Shown here one piece after another: positions 13,566 to 24,858 of a DNA stretch of 64,000 bases (position 1 is its first letter; each line of letters starts with the position of its first letter). The notes under the pieces were generated by a model. It made no database searches, was not told the DNA's origin, and saw only the letters and a program-made list of their open reading frames with translations. The stretch covers positions 149,061-213,060 of the forward strand of contig QEYB01001389.1 of the NCBI GenBank assembly GCA_017562135.1, written 5' to 3'. The translations under genes were made by a program, and so were the position numbers. This DNA is from Dipylidium caninum. Lineage: Eukaryota > Platyhelminthes > Cestoda > Cyclophyllidea > Dipylidiidae.

Positions 13566-14559
13566 GATGCTTTATTTGCTACTATGAAGTTGTGATATAC
13601 AAATTGTCTGAACTTTTGGGGTCCGCCTAACTGATTGGTGATATTTGTGCAAATAGGGTTTGCGGATTTGGCACAGGCGAGAAGCCGAAAGAGTGAGTCT
13701 GGCTTGGTTGCATGATGTTTATTTGCTACTTTTGATTAGATGACAGAAAGTGAGATCTGACACTGCTAATGAAAGACGTTAATTATAGGTCCCAGATGCG
13801 TCACGGTGACAGTGCAGGTGAGGCAGTCACCCCCCTCCCTTATGATGTATAATAAACTTCGTTGAGTAGTGATTTCTACACCAAGATCTCTGATAATGCT
13901 TAACAATGTGTGTCCTTCTTGTAGATTGCCAATTGTTTGCGGGGATCTGCGTTTGCAGGATTGGTGTCACTTCTAATGAACGAGACCTTGTGATTTGTTC
14001 TTGCGTATCAGACCTGTCATTACTGAGGGTAACTGTGAAAATTTGCCTTTTTGCCGCGGTGGCGAGGGGCGGGTGGTTTTGTGAGTTTCCAAGCAGTTGT
14101 GCTGACTGGGTGGTGGCATCAGCTATGTCGTCAATGTGTTCCGGTGCAGTGAGCCATGCTGGAATTTTAATGCATCGCGGCTTGGTGGAGGCGCGCTTTC
14201 CACCACACGTAGGTGGTTTCTGTGCGTCGTTTGACCCGCGGGTCTCGGGGCGATTATCATGGTTGGGCGATACCTGTCTGCCTACTAGTATGAGAAGTTT
14301 CGCAGCTCTTTAGAACTGCCTCCGGGTGGAGAGAGAACGAGGTCGTTGAGAGACCCACAATGATACCCACTGCAGGACGGCGGGTCATACACGCCTCATC
14401 ACCCACCGCCAGGTGTGTAGGCGAAAAGCAGTTAAGCGCATGCTTCGGCCCCCACAAAGCAAACCGGGATCCCTGCCCAAGGCCCAATACGACTAAGTAA
14501 CGCGTCACACACAGAAGTAGGATGGGAGTAAATAATTCAAAAATATGTGAGGGCAAAAT

Positions 14560-15517
14560 TCATTGTGGCTCCTCATCAAGCCACAGTTTTAGACGGAAAG
14601 CGTCTGTGCCAATGAGGTAGTACCGGAAAAGGTATTTGTCCCGACAGAATCCGAGCTGTTCGTACAAGGCCAACGCTGGTTTGTTGCCGACCTCCGCCTC
14701 CAGGACAACCTGTTTAAGGTACACATATGTCAACAATGTTCAGACACCGCTGTCATCGGCAGATGGAAGGCTGCTCAGTAGAAAATGCATACACCTCGAG
14801 TATTCAACAAAGGCTGCGTTGCATTACAGACACCACTGTGGTTTGCTAAGAGGCCAATATATTGCCCTTAACCACTTCCATAACATCTAATACAATAGCC
14901 GAAGCCACTTTGGTCAAATGTAGTGCTTCGCTGCTCACGTGCACAAAGGGTCGATTGTTTAAAGCGCTCAATATGCGCACACTGTGTGGTGGAATTCGTC
15001 GTGAAAAGACCTAAAAAGGCTTACCTCCTGCGCTTTACCCTCAATCATAAGGTCGACAGCCAGCTGCACTAGTGTAGAACCAATTCCTTTCCTCCGGTGC
15101 TCCTTCTCCACGGCAAGCATCGCAATGTACCCACGCTTCCTCTGCCCGTGATATCCCAACTTGCACACAATAGTTCCTACCACACACCCATCCTCCGTCG
15201 TCGCCTATTTCCACCATGCAGTTGTTAAAGGGTCAAACGTACCAACAGACATAGCTCCGGCCAATTGTAAATGAAGTAACGATATGTGTACAGGGAATAG
15301 GGTTCCGAGAGATCTTTCGCTATTAGCAGTACAATCTTCTCAAGATCAGCCTCGGACTGGTATTGGCGAAAGATTATGCCATGCTCACTGTCGACGAGGA
15401 GTGGCTCCTGTTTCGTATCTACAAAAGTGTGAAGAAGGCGAGGACCATTACCATTCAACTGCAACACAGATAGGCCGCTTCCAGTTTCGGGGATTCATCC
15501 TCAAAGTCGTTGATCAT
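14560..15517 (-). CDS. NAA30: NAA30-like N-alpha-acetyltransferase, copy A (damaged start)
   Basis: This is the catalytic subunit type of the NatC complex, which acetylates N-termini beginning with Met-hydrophobic. Exons on the minus strand are 15517-15243, 15204-15025 and 14709-14560, with a 38-nt intron between the first two. The GNAT fold shows [46 protein letters not shown] (acetyl-CoA loop RRKGIG) and [20 protein letters not shown], and the gene stops after LWLDEEPQ. Compared with copy B one base is missing near 15472, so the ATG at 15517 runs into an early stop and no other in-frame Met precedes the core. It could be a pseudogene, use an upstream exon, or reflect a sequencing error. The rest of the frame is intact and nearly identical to copy B, which argues against old decay. 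Confidence 0.75.
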
Positions 15518-15922
15518 CACAAGTGTGAAGGGTAATTACCTATAACAATGTCAATATCGCAAGGGTAGTCTCACGTCAGGGAATACACCGGCATTACACA
15601 TGTTCAACTTTAACTATTTACCACAAGTGATACAAAGTGATTTCCAGGATGAAAGCTAACGCAGTCGCATTCTAACACAGAAGGTGATACACAAGCAAAG
15701 TGCTCGTCGCGCTTAGAAAACACAAGCAACCCATAAGACACCAATAGGGGAAAAATAGGAATGAAGCGAAGGAGATCCGAGATGAGCACACAAGTAGCCA
15801 TAAGTACTAAGTGCAAACCGTTTAAGAACAAGCAAAAAGACCACAAAAAGAGGTGGTTTAAAAAGGCAAAATCAAGCCACATTTACTGGCAAAAGTCCGG
15901 CACGGCATGTACCCAGTCGAGC

Positions 15923-16015
15923 TGTTGCCGGCGCGAAGACCACCAATAGGAAGTCGGCGACGCTAGGTCATATTGCACCTGGCAGATTCAGCAAACACAA
16001 AATTCACATGCCTTC
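15923..16015 (-). promoter_or_regulatory. 93-bp block identical between duplication copies, probable NAA30 promoter/5' region
   Basis: This block lies about 400 bp upstream of NAA30 copy A and is identical base for base to 34095-34187, although its surroundings differ visibly. On the gene strand it holds CTTCCTATTGG, an ETS-like core followed by an inverted CCAAT box, and GC-rich sequence. A promoter role is inferred from position and conservation. Confidence 0.45.
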
Positions 16016-17364
16016 ATTAATACCGCTAGATGATTATAATACAAACTGCGGAACACGAGTTGCACGGAGAATAGCATTTAGTCATTTCTGCATTATTACA
16101 ATTCACAATTTGTTTGTTCTCTGAAAGGCTGTTGACAGCAAGCGAAGCTAGGCCAGAGAAGCATAACAATCACAAAGGCAAAGTATAACATCCTCATCAT
16201 GTTTCATGAGCATAGAGCTCCATCCAAACGCCTACCCATTTTTCGCCCATAACAGCTGGAATTATTATGGATCTGCCTACATTATGCAATTCACATCGTA
16301 TTGAGAAGGCTTCCTTCTGCTCCACGCTCCTTATGCGGTGGTGCTCTATTTCAGTATCCGTCGAAGTTGCCCTGTAGTCAATCGATTTGCATAATGCGTG
16401 GGCCCCATGTAATTTAATGACATTGTGACATACGTGCACAATTGCGTAGATTTTCAAATCTCTTAATTGAAAACCTTTGGTTCAACCGACTTCGCCTCTC
16501 CTGCCTTTTGTTCTATTCCAACTGCTGTTAATCTGGTCACTTTCATCCTTAGGCCATATAATGACAATATTCTCCACACTCGGTATATTTGGAGTCTTCT
16601 TCAGCTTCTCCTCCTCAACATTCCAGGGATAACATGTCACAAGTGTCGAATAATTGGTGAATGGCTGGGGGACTGAGGACGAGTTGGGGGAGGGGGGGGA
16701 GGTAATTGCAATTATGTCTTCAATGAATTTTGTCGCAAAACTTCGACGCACTATTCAGCTTCCGTAAATATGGATCCTAGATCTTTATTGGGATCAGATG
16801 TTGAAATCATTTCTCGTACCCCAAGTCGCCTCAGCGGTAGTACTCTTTGCATGTTCACTAGAGTAATTCATGTCATTCGTCACCCAAGAACCCAATAGTG
16901 GCGGGAAAATCTCTGCTCCCCTCTCTCTATTTCTCTTTTCATAAAATGGTTTATAATTGCTAGGCAAATGACTAGAAAGTGAGTTGACCAGTGATCAAGT
17001 TGGTAATGGTTGACAGTGTGGCATTGGACGTAATTTCATGTCCTGCTTTTGATCGAGGTGAAATAAGAGGTTTATGTTTAGAGTTGCGCGAACACGATGT
17101 AAGCTGACATGTAAGAAGGTAGCTGATTTACTGGTCTATTTTGACAATAATAAACGTTACCCCGCACGGTATTCGCGGAGGCTTCAACATGATGCGGTGG
17201 TTATCATGTGAGGACAATGAAGGTCATATATAAACGAAATCTGGAAGACAGTTTTCACATTTATTACAGTGGACTCATGAATAAGTAATCATACCTTTAT
17301 CAAAGCTTCCAATCACAGGCCGAGACAGGCAGAGTTTATACATGGCTGAAATGCCATTACCGTG

Positions 17365-18139
17365 GTTGAACTAGCGCAGCTTAAATCACGGGTATTAATT
17401 AAATTTTATTGAGTAAAATTCATTTATTGCGCAATATCCTAGGAGAATTTTTTGAGATCCTCAACCATGTTTTATTAAACCACTGATGAGAAACAGCTAA
17501 AAAGTGAACTAGATTTCATCGGCAACGAAAACCTTTATATGTTTCAATCCAATTCTTTCCTCAATATATCTACCTTGGCGCTATGTTTTAGCCTTCAGCT
17601 GTTGTCGCGTTTTGTCGTCGTTTTGTTTTGTGTTTGGCTTTTTTAGATCTTTTCGTTACAACGGTCCTAGTTGGTATCTCTAACCCCATAATAATTCTGA
17701 CGTGGTGACAAATTTTGACGGACTAAAATTTCTTATAACTATCTATTTTTGGTTACCTTTGCGTTCTTTTCCTCGACTTATTCAATCGATGCCCCCGATC
17801 TCACCCATTTTATTTCCCATATGTATTTGAATTCTTTTATAACCTGTTTGTCCAATAAAATTTTTTAAACATTTTAGATGAAGAAATACGTTTTGAATTT
17901 CCTTAAAAATTGCCTGAATTCCTCCCTTCCTTCGCCAACAATCCCGGGAACCCCGCATACACACTCAGCTGATCTACCTTTCTTCCAACCACTTCGATCG
18001 TCTCACTCTACAGCCTTAGCCATTAATACACCTCCCTATCCACCCGTTTGTGGTTAGTTTCCCTTTTCAAATCATTACTAATTTCATTTTACTCTCACTT
18101 CACTGTCAATTCTATTTCAATCATAAACTATCTTTTTAG
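17365..18139. other. no gene recognised between duplication copy A and ALAS
   Basis: AT-rich DNA without a convincing exon. It may contain the ALAS promoter and 5' leader; no specific element could be identified. Confidence 0.4.
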
Positions 18140-18226
18140 ATGGATTAGATAAATGTGTTCTTGGTCAATGTCCGTATTCACTGGAGGAAGATACACCTAA
18201 GGGTAAAAGGGAATTGAAAAATAATG
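18140..18226 (+). other. orphan exon candidate with CP dipeptide
   Basis: A clean acceptor (ATCTTTTTAG) and donor (GGTAAGC) bracket 87 nt with one open frame reading CVLGQCPYSLEED. CP dipeptides occur in the heme regulatory motifs of ALAS presequences, so this may be an ALAS N-terminal exon. Its phase (two bases to start, one base at the end) would equally fit after the nephrin-like exon ending at 11476. The next exon was not found. A chance occurrence is possible. Confidence 0.35.
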
Positions 18227-18686
18227 GTAAGCATAATCCGCCACCCGTTGTGTGATAATCCTTGTTTGAGGATTTTCATTTAGATCTTCTGATACTTTAA
18301 AATATAGTTACTTAATATCTGCTTTTTGCAGACGTCTTATTTTTTTCCGTATTGCCTACATTTTGAGTTGTATTTCTCAAGTCCTTTTCTAAGGGCGTAT
18401 TTATGCTAAATTTCGGCTAAACTATATAGCGTCTTCAATTATCCACTCAAGTTTTGTGTCTCTGAGATGTTCTTTGAATACATTTACTACCAGTCTAGTC
18501 TTAATCTCTCCCAACGAGTTCGTCCAATCTTCTTTGATAGATATAGCCTGAAAATACCATCGGAAAACTTCTCATTAATTTTGCCAACTAATAGACCTGT
18601 TCACTCCTTCGACGTGTGCCCTTTATTGTCTTCAACCGACGCGATCTTCTCGCTTAACTCCGAAGAGTACTTCCTGTCTACGAGAA

Positions 18687-21600
18687 ATGGGCGATTTACA
18701 AGATACAACGAACTTCAATTACTCTTCCTTTTTTGAAGAGCTATTAGAAAAAAAGCGGTCCACCTCCACCTATCGCGTATTTCGACGAATCCTTAGGGAT
18801 ACCGACCATTATCCTCTGGCTCACGATTTTTCTACAGGTTGCCGTCAAACTATTAATGTATGGTGCTCAAATGACTACCTTGGCATGAGTAGACATCCAA
18901 TGGTTCGCCACAGTGCAAGGTAAATTGTTAATATCATTTTATAGCCTGTCATGCTCTGCTAACGTGTCTTGCCAGACTGGAATATTCCGCGTAGTTTAGA
19001 ACTGGTAATAGTTTGTTAAATCTATTGCCATTCTTTCTACTCTGACTCCTGTTTGCATCATCCATTACACAATGACCACGCTTGGCGAATTTCGTTTAAT
19101 CCGTTTATTATGCTCCTGTTAATAATTACTCGAAGGGCTTTTGTTTCATAAAACTGTGATTGGAAATTTTTTCCACTCAGCACATGCTGTATGTTAACGA
19201 ATATTCGTTGATGTGGGTGTTCTAACAATTCATTTGATACAATAGCATAAATAGTTTAACAAGGTATTCGTATCCTTAATCTCATATTCGTTCTGTTTTT
19301 TCATTTTTTTCATTTTATCGGTCCTTTGTGTAATTACTAACTTTACATAGATTACATTTTGTGTCACTTATGTATTCAACTGACCCAAATGCATGCTTAT
19401 CTTCTGACTTATGAAAATGTTGGAGGTCGTAATCAATGAAACTTTCGTAGCACGGAAAAACTAGCTGATTTGGTGGCAAATATAAACCCCTTTATAAATA
19501 AGTCTATTAAAAATGCAAACGTTGTCCTGTTCCCATCACCAGTTTTTTAAATCTTGATTGCTTGGAATCCGTTAAATTAACTTACTTTGTTGTGGGTTTG
19601 GAAAGTTACTTTTAAATGCATGAATTAGTCTTAATAGTTTGGATGCGCTGGAGAATGCCTTACATGAGTTTGAATTAATTTTTCGTCAAAATACAGGAAC
19701 GCAATAGACAGATTCGGAGTGGGGTCTGGAGGTACGCGCAACATTTCCGGTAACACGCTGCTTCACGAAGCCTTGGAGCACGAGTTAGCCGATTTACACG
19801 GTAAAGAGGCAGGTCTTCTCTTTACCAGCTGCTTTGTTGCTAACGAGGCTGCCCTTTACACTCTGGGGACATTAATCCCAGGGTTGAAAGTATTTTCTGA
19901 TGCTGGAAAATCATGCTTCTATTATCCATGGGATACGCACCAGCCGTGTGCCAAAATATATCTATCGCGAGAATGACGTGGCTCAACTGAATGAATTTCT
20001 ACAGCAACACTCGACTCCGAATGCTCCCAAGCTGGTTGTGTGTGAAACAGTTCATTCAATGAACGGTGAGCAATATAATAATCTTACTAGGATCCTCGAT
20101 TTTAGACATATATAACCAATCATTCCATATTTCAAATACTCTCCAAAATCTTTGACTCCTCAGGGAGCCGAAACATACAGTGAACATAAAGATAATGAAG
20201 TCTATTAAAGGGGATGCTGTTTTTCTGTTATAATTAAAACTTAAGCACTGTTAACAATTGTGCTCTAGTCCGATTACTACTACTAAGTGCATTTAAATAA
20301 GGTCTATCCTATCATTTTTACTTCATTCGAAAAGGTTTCCACTCTTTTGACCTTGGTTGTCGGTCTCCTAAGCAATAACTGTGATGCCTATCCAAAAAAA
20401 ACTATTTTGAGTTAAAATTTAAAAAAGACGTCACAGCTGCCAATTATCTGGTGCAAGTATTATCGCCTTCTCTTTATTTTAACTTAATCCAGTTGGTTTA
20501 ATGCCCGAATCATATCTGGTAGTCAATTAGGTAATTGTTTAGGTCAATGAATTCGTAGAGACATCGGTGGAATGATTGGGGACCTCAGCCATCATAAAAG
20601 AACATTGACGCACAGAAGAATGGGAGGATGTAATAAGCAGACAAATATTACAATGTTTGATATGTTCTTAAAGTGAAGTTTACAAATTGAATTACCTCAT
20701 AGGAAGTGCCTTTCGTTTAATTTTTCAAAGGGGACATTGTTCCACTGCGGAAATTTCTCGACATCTGCGAAAAACACAACGCGCTCACATTTGTGGATGA
20801 GGTACACGCTGTGGGACTCTACGGTGAACGGGGAGGTGGAATCGCGGAGGAACTCGGCTACATGCATCGAATTGACGCGATTACTGGTACTCTAGGCAAG
20901 GTGTGCAATGTTCCACCATCTCAACTTCAGTACTTAACGGGGAATAGACATGGTTTTTTTCCAATTTGACCCCCATTCTTTTGACCAAATTGCATTTTGT
21001 AGACAAGATTTATTCACTGGGCTTAACCGTATTCTATACCGGTAATTATTAATGTAAACAGTGTGTGTTTACATATGGGGCAAAGTATCATTAGAGTCTA
21101 CTCTGCGTTTAATCGACTTAGGGTGAAGCGAGGAACTAGCCTAGCAGCCAGTTACTGCAATGCAAGCAGCATGAATCATTGGCCTGCACACTTATACCGA
21201 GGAAATTGGATTCTTGGCACTGATATCCGATGCTGTTCAGGCTATTATCAACCAACTGCCTTCGCTTTAAACCTTAGAATGGCTTAGATTAAAATGTACA
21301 TAATCCATCGTCTTAATATGGAATGTGTGGTAGGGGATAGAAAATCTACTTACTTTGCTTGGATTGTGCTTACATTCTTTTGCCTTGACAATATCACTGG
21401 ACATGTTTAGAATTACCTTTTAAATAAGGGAAGTAATAGCATATTTGGGATTAATTTTTAGGTCTCACCACTGATTGTTTCACCTATTGTATCACTGACA
21501 ACGTCTATTAACTTGATAAAATGATTTTCCTGGGTTTTCTGCCCTAATCAAATTGTCAATTAAAACCCTATCAATTTAACTATTTCACTCGAAGAAAATA

Positions 21601-24097
21601 TTGTCAAATTTCATTTTACCTTCTTGTGCTCTAGGCATTCGCGTGCATTGGTGGCTACTTGGTGGGTGATAGGGCGTTGGTGGACACTGTGCGCTCCTAT
21701 GCCGGCGGTCTAATCTTCACTACTTCGTTACCACCTCCGGTGCTGGCAGCAGCACGCGCCAGCGTTGCCATACTCAAGTCATCTGAGGGACGCCAATTAC
21801 GTGCGGAGCACAGGCGCCGAGTGGATTTAGTTCGCCGACGACTTCTAGAGGCTGGTTTGCCCGTTGCCATTGTGCCCTCTCACATCATCCCAATCTTCGT
21901 AGGTTATTCGCAAGTACCTTTGTCAATGTAATTGCCCTTGCGAATAAATTCATTATAGAAGCGTTTATTTAAGCCTTCCTTTTACATGAATAAGTTAGTG
22001 CTTCTACTCTTCACATTCTATTATCTCAAAATCCCTTAACAGCACTTTTAAGGTCATGATGTCTTAAAAGTTTCTTACTTTATTGGGAACTACGAGTTAG
22101 GAAAACTTTACCCAGAATCATAGTTATTTGATGAGAACGGTCCCCATTTTGTACCATCTGTAATTCCTTCCTGTGTTTGAGTAGACGGTGTCAGATGTAA
22201 TCACATGGTACAGACATTCCTCGGTTAAAACAGTCTTTCGCCACCTCATCGTTGGTTTCATTTTTTTCTTCTTTTCAATTTACCAACTTTTCACAAAGCC
22301 CTAGCCGCTGCGCTCTGGTCAGCATAGACCCTCCATGATTAAATGAACTCAGTTGCAAAGAGTTTTTTCTACCACCTCGGTATACTGACCCCTAGTAGTG
22401 AGTACTCTCTCGGTGCTACACAAATAATGTCCTCACCCACTTGATTCATAATTTACACCTTTGGCCTTTCACAACACCCCTTCTGTTATATTAATGGGTC
22501 TGCCTTCCTTGATCAACAAACACTTTGTTTAAAATCCCCTATTCCGTAGCAGCCATAAATCTCAGTGTTTGCTTCTCTCTTGTATGTCAAACGCTCTAAT
22601 TGAACCATTCTTGTATTGTCTGAAATTTGGAGGAAAGTCCGTTTCCCTAAGGTTGTTTGTAGCACTGGCATTTACTACAACGTGGTAAAGCCATATCGGC
22701 CTGAACTACCGTTGACCCGTACATTTCTAGAAAAGTTTTAATTCGTTAACCAGTAAAAGGAGACACTACATTAATGTGTAAGCTTTGCCTTCTTAATTAA
22801 TTTCATTCGTACATCTGAACTCTCAGTCGGCCCCAAGGAATATTTGTTAACGTATCGTTGAGGCCGCAGCTGAGGATGTTTATATTAGCAAGAAACGCTC
22901 ATTAAAACGCAATTTTTCCTTCATTATCACACGGGAATAAGAATATCTGGGGATGTCGACGAATATGTTATAAAACTTCAGGTAATTTGATGAATCATAA
23001 TTTGGTGACCTCTGTGTTCTCATTTATGGAAATCTCCTTTTAAGCTCATCGCGTTATTGCTCTCTCATCATCCCTACGACAATGATACCTGTTGGGGATG
23101 AATGGTAAACGGCTTTGCAACGCCTGCTATCATGTTTAAAGCTAACTTTGGCATATGGTTTTAAATTGTACGCCAACTGTCTGTCCCTCCATAGCAGCGC
23201 TTATGACTCATTCCACGGACAACTGAAGATGGTCAGACTGGAAAGTTTATTAAATAGAGCGTCAAAACCCGTTTAGCCAAGTTAGTGCGTACTAACTAGC
23301 AGGGTTCCTCTCAGATTCCCATGAGTCAAACCGGAAAGTGGTGTTTAACTCGCAACCTTGGAACATTTAGTCCACTGCGACGAAACAGAAGTCGACTAAC
23401 TTCGCCAAAACTCCACTGCCACTTTAGCGTCAAGCGCTGGCTCATCTAGTTATTTATTTGTGCCCAAAGGTCGATGTTATATTGTTGCCATATCCTACGT
23501 TCAAATATGAAGCAATTCTAAATTATATAGCAAAACGAATGGGTCATTAAGCTCCTCGAGTGGTTGGCACCTTTATTTCGTACATCCTCTCCCTCTTAAT
23601 TATTGTGATCTGCACCAATTCTAAGAAAAGTGCGGTTACGTGCAACCAAACGAGCATCCATCTTAGACTTAAGAGTTCACGTGCCACATCCCCAACTAAA
23701 CTTATAAGTCACCAAAAACTAACTCCAGGTTATTCTTCAAATGAAATAAACAGTATTGTATATGGTTTACCGACGCGACTCATTTATTTACGCAGTTAGA
23801 AAGCGTAGGAGCAAGACACCACTACCCACGCGTGCATAAATAAAATCAAACATTGTGTAAACCAACACCTTCACTCTTTTTTAGGTAGGCAATGCTAAGG
23901 TGTGCACCAGCATCTCGGATGAGTTGCTGCGCAACCACCGGATTTACATTCAATCTATAAACTATCCAACAGTGGCCAAAGGCACCGAAAGACTACGGCT
24001 AGCACCATCTCCCTTCCACACCGACGAAATGACGGATCATCTTGTCGATTCACTCGTCAAGGTTTGGAGATCGCACAACCTCCCTCTCAAGCAATGA
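18687..24097 (+). CDS. ALAS: 5-aminolevulinate synthase (ALAS), mitochondrial
   Basis: This PLP enzyme condenses succinyl-CoA and glycine to 5-aminolevulinate, the first step of heme synthesis, in the mitochondrial matrix. Core exons are 18687-18919, 19697-20065, 20731-20900, 21635-21898 and 23885-24097. Signatures are [77 protein letters not shown] (PLP lysine in LGK) and [18 protein letters not shown]. The core is about 415 residues and stops soon after HTDEM, without the vertebrate C-terminal extension. The frame stays open upstream to about 18579, and another frame at 18467-18736 shows DVCPLLSS, so the presequence is unresolved. Exon 2 carries one extra A in the run at 19907-19910; without it the frame continues as [13 protein letters not shown]. 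An assembly error or real damage are both possible. Confidence 0.88.
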
Positions 24098-24396
24098 CGA
24101 AAATTTCATGGTAAAGGACTAATCATGGACGAAGTAATATTTTGACGACCAATAATCTACATTACTATTTCACAATAAATTTGCAAAATGAATAATAATG
24201 TTGTTGTTCGCACCAAAAATATTAGGTTTTTGGAAAAAAATAATGCCAATGGTTCTTTGGTATTTCTGAAGGTCTTACTTGGTTAAACTGAGTCTGGGTG
24301 TTTTAGGAAGTAAGCCGAGAAAAAGACTATGAATTTAAAAAAAATTGTGTATTGAGAAGACGACTGCAAATGGAGTTATAGGAAGTGTATCGAGGG

Positions 24397-24858
24397 TTAC
24401 GTTTTCTTGTTTGCAAGGATAGATGGGTCGGTGAAAAACACTGTCTCTTTCGACTCGTGCGCCATAAAGCCTTAGGGTGTAATTTGAATGTGTTCTCTTA
24501 CCAAATTGACGAGCCCTTTCAATCAGGGTTGAAATGCGTTTCTGCATGGGAATGCAAAGACCGGTTATGTGGCGACCGTAAACCCGACCAGTATAGGGGG
24601 ACACAAATTGGGATAACAGTTGTACGTTCTAGGGAAGTTAACTAAAGTAACTAAAGTACTTTGTAGTCCAATTCTACATTGTGGCGGCACAGGAAGCATT
24701 GCCGGGGTTTTGGTTTATAGGGGTTCGGCATATCAATAGGCTATTACGATAATACGCAAGGTTGGGTTTACCATATCCGAGGTTTCGGCATCTGCTGTTA
24801 GTGTTCTTACAATTGGAAGGAGAGGACATTTGGGTCTTAGGCGAAACAAGCTAACCAT
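24397..24858 (-). CDS. MRPS18C: mitochondrial ribosomal protein bS18m (MRPS18C-like)
   Basis: This small-subunit mitoribosome protein is complete in four exons: 24858-24772, 24740-24660, 24628-24502 and 24440-24397, giving 112 residues. All phases match. Introns are only 31, 31 and 61 nt. The protein starts [10 protein letters not shown], a basic hydrophobic mitochondrial presequence, then shows [16 protein letters not shown] with the CxxC pair, [13 protein letters not shown] and [12 protein letters not shown], and ends [13 protein letters not shown]. These follow the metazoan S18C layout closely, which sets it apart from the S18A and S18B paralogues. It lies tail to tail with ALAS, 299 bp between the stop codons. 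The starting ATG is the only one ahead of the presequence in frame. Confidence 0.9.

Larger units (their letters stand above)
12042..17364. repeat. segmental duplication, copy A
   Basis: This block matches 30016-35539 in the same orientation along its whole length. Similarity starts at TCACCGGTG and ends at GCCATTACCGTG; flanks on both sides are unrelated between copies. Copy A is about 200 bp shorter because of small indels and a shorter GT run. Noncoding parts look roughly 85-95% alike by eye, while NAA30 exons and one 93-bp block are almost unchanged. Copy B starts with CACGGT and both copies end with ACCGTG, a possible 6-bp terminal inverted repeat, but I see no target-site duplication. 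Besides NAA30 it holds weak open frames with no recognised product. Confidence 0.92.

Noticed and set aside
14636..14890. Plus-strand ORF present in both duplication copies
   Set aside because: It is the antisense shadow of NAA30 exon 3 and its intron; the 32813-33064 frame is the same shadow.
15610..15949. Hydrophobic minus-strand and basic plus-strand ORFs upstream of NAA30
   Set aside because: Both strands are open over the same bases and neither frame is preserved between copies; more likely 5' flanking DNA.
24335..24604. Single 89-aa reading for bS18m
   Set aside because: The frame runs through a GTAAGAG donor at 24501 and loses homology after RARQF. The spliced four-exon model restores the family's C-terminus and N-terminus.
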